From contig PLST01000328.1 of the NCBI GenBank assembly GCA_003164255.1, forward strand, positions 13,677 to 19,953: a DNA stretch of 6,277 nt. The letters run 5' to 3'. This document shows, piece after piece, positions 5,384 through 6,277 of the stretch. The stretch's first letter is position 1. Each line of letters opens with the position of its first letter. The stretch comes from Acidobacteriaceae bacterium (GTDB taxonomy: Bacteria; Acidobacteriota; Terriglobia; Terriglobales; Acidobacteriaceae). Below the pieces are notes generated by a model. It saw nothing but the letters and a program-made list of their open reading frames with translations, ran no database searches and was not told the origin of the DNA. The translations under genes were made by a program, and so were the position numbers.

Positions 5384-6271
5384 ATGCGAGATTCAGCCGT
5401 ACTTTTGATTGATTGCCCTGACCGCAAAGGACTGGTGGCGCGGGTGTCGGGACTGTTGTACGAACAGGGTGCCAACATTCTGCACGCCGACCAGCATCAG
5501 GACCATGACCTGGGCCTTTTTTTCATGCGCGTGGAATTTGGTCTTGGAGGCGGCAAACCTTCTGAGGGAGACGGGGCGGAGGGGGCGCGATTTGATCTTG
5601 AGGGATTCAAGGGAGCGTTTGCGCCGCTGGCTGCCGAGTTGGGGATGCGCTGGAAGTTGAGCGCGGACGGGCGGCGGCCGCGGATGGCGCTGTTCTGCTC
5701 GCAGTATCTGCACTGTGTGGTGGACCTGTTGCACCGGTGGCGGATGGGGGAACTGGACTGCGAGATTTCGATCATTATTTCGAATCATCGCGAGGTGGAA
5801 CTGCTGGCCGCGTTCTACGGAATCCTCTTTAAATACGTGCCGGTGACGGCTGCGACGCGTGCCGAGGCCGAGCGAGCGCAGCTTGCGCTGCTGGCCAAGT
5901 ACGAGGTGGACCTGGTGGTGCTGGCGCGGTACATGCAGATTCTTTCTCCGGAGTTTGTGGCGCAGTACCCGGCGGCGATTATCAACGTGCACCACTCGTT
6001 CCTGCCCGCATTTACAGGGGCGCGGCCTTACCACGCGGCGCACGCGCGCGGCGTGAAGCTGATTGGCGCCACCAGCCACTACGTGACGGCGGTGCTGGAC
6101 GACGGGCCGATCATCGAGCAGGATGTGGCGCGGATTTCGCACCGCGACCAAGTGCCTGACCTGGTGGCGCGTGGCCGGGATCTGGAGCGGATGGTGCTGT
6201 CGCGTGCGGTGCGCTGGCACCTGGACCGGCGGATTCTGTGCTACGGGAACAAGACGGTGGTGTTTGATTAG
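5384..6271 (+). CDS. purU: formyltetrahydrofolate deformylase (PurU)
   Basis: This enzyme hydrolyses 10-formyltetrahydrofolate to tetrahydrofolate and formate in the cytoplasm, balancing one-carbon pools and supplying formate to purine synthesis. Counted from ATG at 5384 (295 residues), an N-terminal ACT domain covers about residues 4-60 (LLIDCPDRKGLVARVSGLLY, then DLGLFFMRVEF). The formyltransferase-like hydrolase domain runs from about 100 to the end. The catalytic trio of the PurN/PurU fold is present: N201 and H203 in INVHHSFLPAF, and D239 in LDDGPIIEQD. A glycine- and acid-rich linker at about 53-70 between the domains seems longer than usual. The frame is open back to ATG at 5345, which would add 13 residues (MVSREFFAVNWGD) unlike the family; I prefer 5384 because the ACT domain begins there. 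Ribosome sites are poor for both: GGGGGG only two bases before 5384. It is a single housekeeping gene, apparently unrelated to the transporter locus. Confidence 0.95.
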   Translation: MRDSAVLLIDCPDRKGLVARVSGLLYEQGANILHADQHQDHDLGLFFMRVEFGLGGGKPSEGDGAEGARFDLEGFKGAFAPLAAELGMRWKLSADGRRPRMALFCSQYLHCVVDLLHRWRMGELDCEISIIISNHREVELLAAFYGILFKYVPVTAATRAEAERAQLALLAKYEVDLVVLARYMQILSPEFVAQYPAAIINVHHSFLPAFTGARPYHAAHARGVKLIGATSHYVTAVLDDGPIIEQDVARISHRDQVPDLVARGRDLERMVLSRAVRWHLDRRILCYGNKTVVFD

Positions 6272-6277
6272 AGGCAG

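Noticed and set aside
5393..6220. Minus-strand frame of 275 codons opposite purU
   Set aside because: His/Arg/Gln-rich antisense shadow of a clearly conserved purU frame with intact catalytic residues.

Overview
The window most likely comes from an Acidobacteriota chromosome (Terriglobia / Acidobacteriaceae-like). The reasons are the GC-rich coding sequence, a short PadR regulator of the RPPRKYYKLT type translationally coupled to a membrane protein with a MacB-type periplasmic domain (an arrangement I associate with acidobacterial PadR/ADOP loci), and the style of the PurU protein. The taxonomic call is inference; there is no rRNA or other direct marker.

Layout. (1) Minus strand, 3325 down to 1: an apparent exporter operon. 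It runs from an ABC ATPase (2552-3325), through an overlapping 611-residue polytopic membrane protein that reads as a fused two-half ABC-2-type permease (724-2559) and a small signal-peptide protein with a perfect Shine-Dalgarno (375-662), to the 5' part of a second, paralogous ABC ATPase (1-250, cut by the window edge). (2) 3326-3414: a compact divergent control region. It holds a perfect ATGT-N8-ACAT PadR-type operator, a second imperfect copy, a 10-bp perfect inverted repeat linking them, and an 11-bp palindrome supplying a -35-like hexamer to each strand. (3) Plus strand, 3415-5258: the PadR regulator, probably on a leaderless mRNA, overlapping by ATGA with a 505-residue membrane protein that has a MacB-like periplasmic domain and a C-terminal zinc-ribbon-like CxxC...CxxxH. 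(4) 5256-5383: a hairpin at the stop codon, a short minus-strand reading frame resembling the C-terminal end of a short-chain dehydrogenase (possible gene remnant), and no clear promoter. (5) 5384-6271: purU, formyltetrahydrofolate deformylase, an unrelated housekeeping gene.

Working model. The PadR protein probably represses both itself with its membrane partner and the divergent ABC exporter operon from the shared operators, and is released by an unknown ligand. The exporter ATPase would drive the fused permease. Substrate, ligand and the role of the 505-residue protein cannot be read from the sequence. The longest stretches without a confident gene are 251-374 and 5259-5383; no RNA gene, insertion sequence or CRISPR array was seen.
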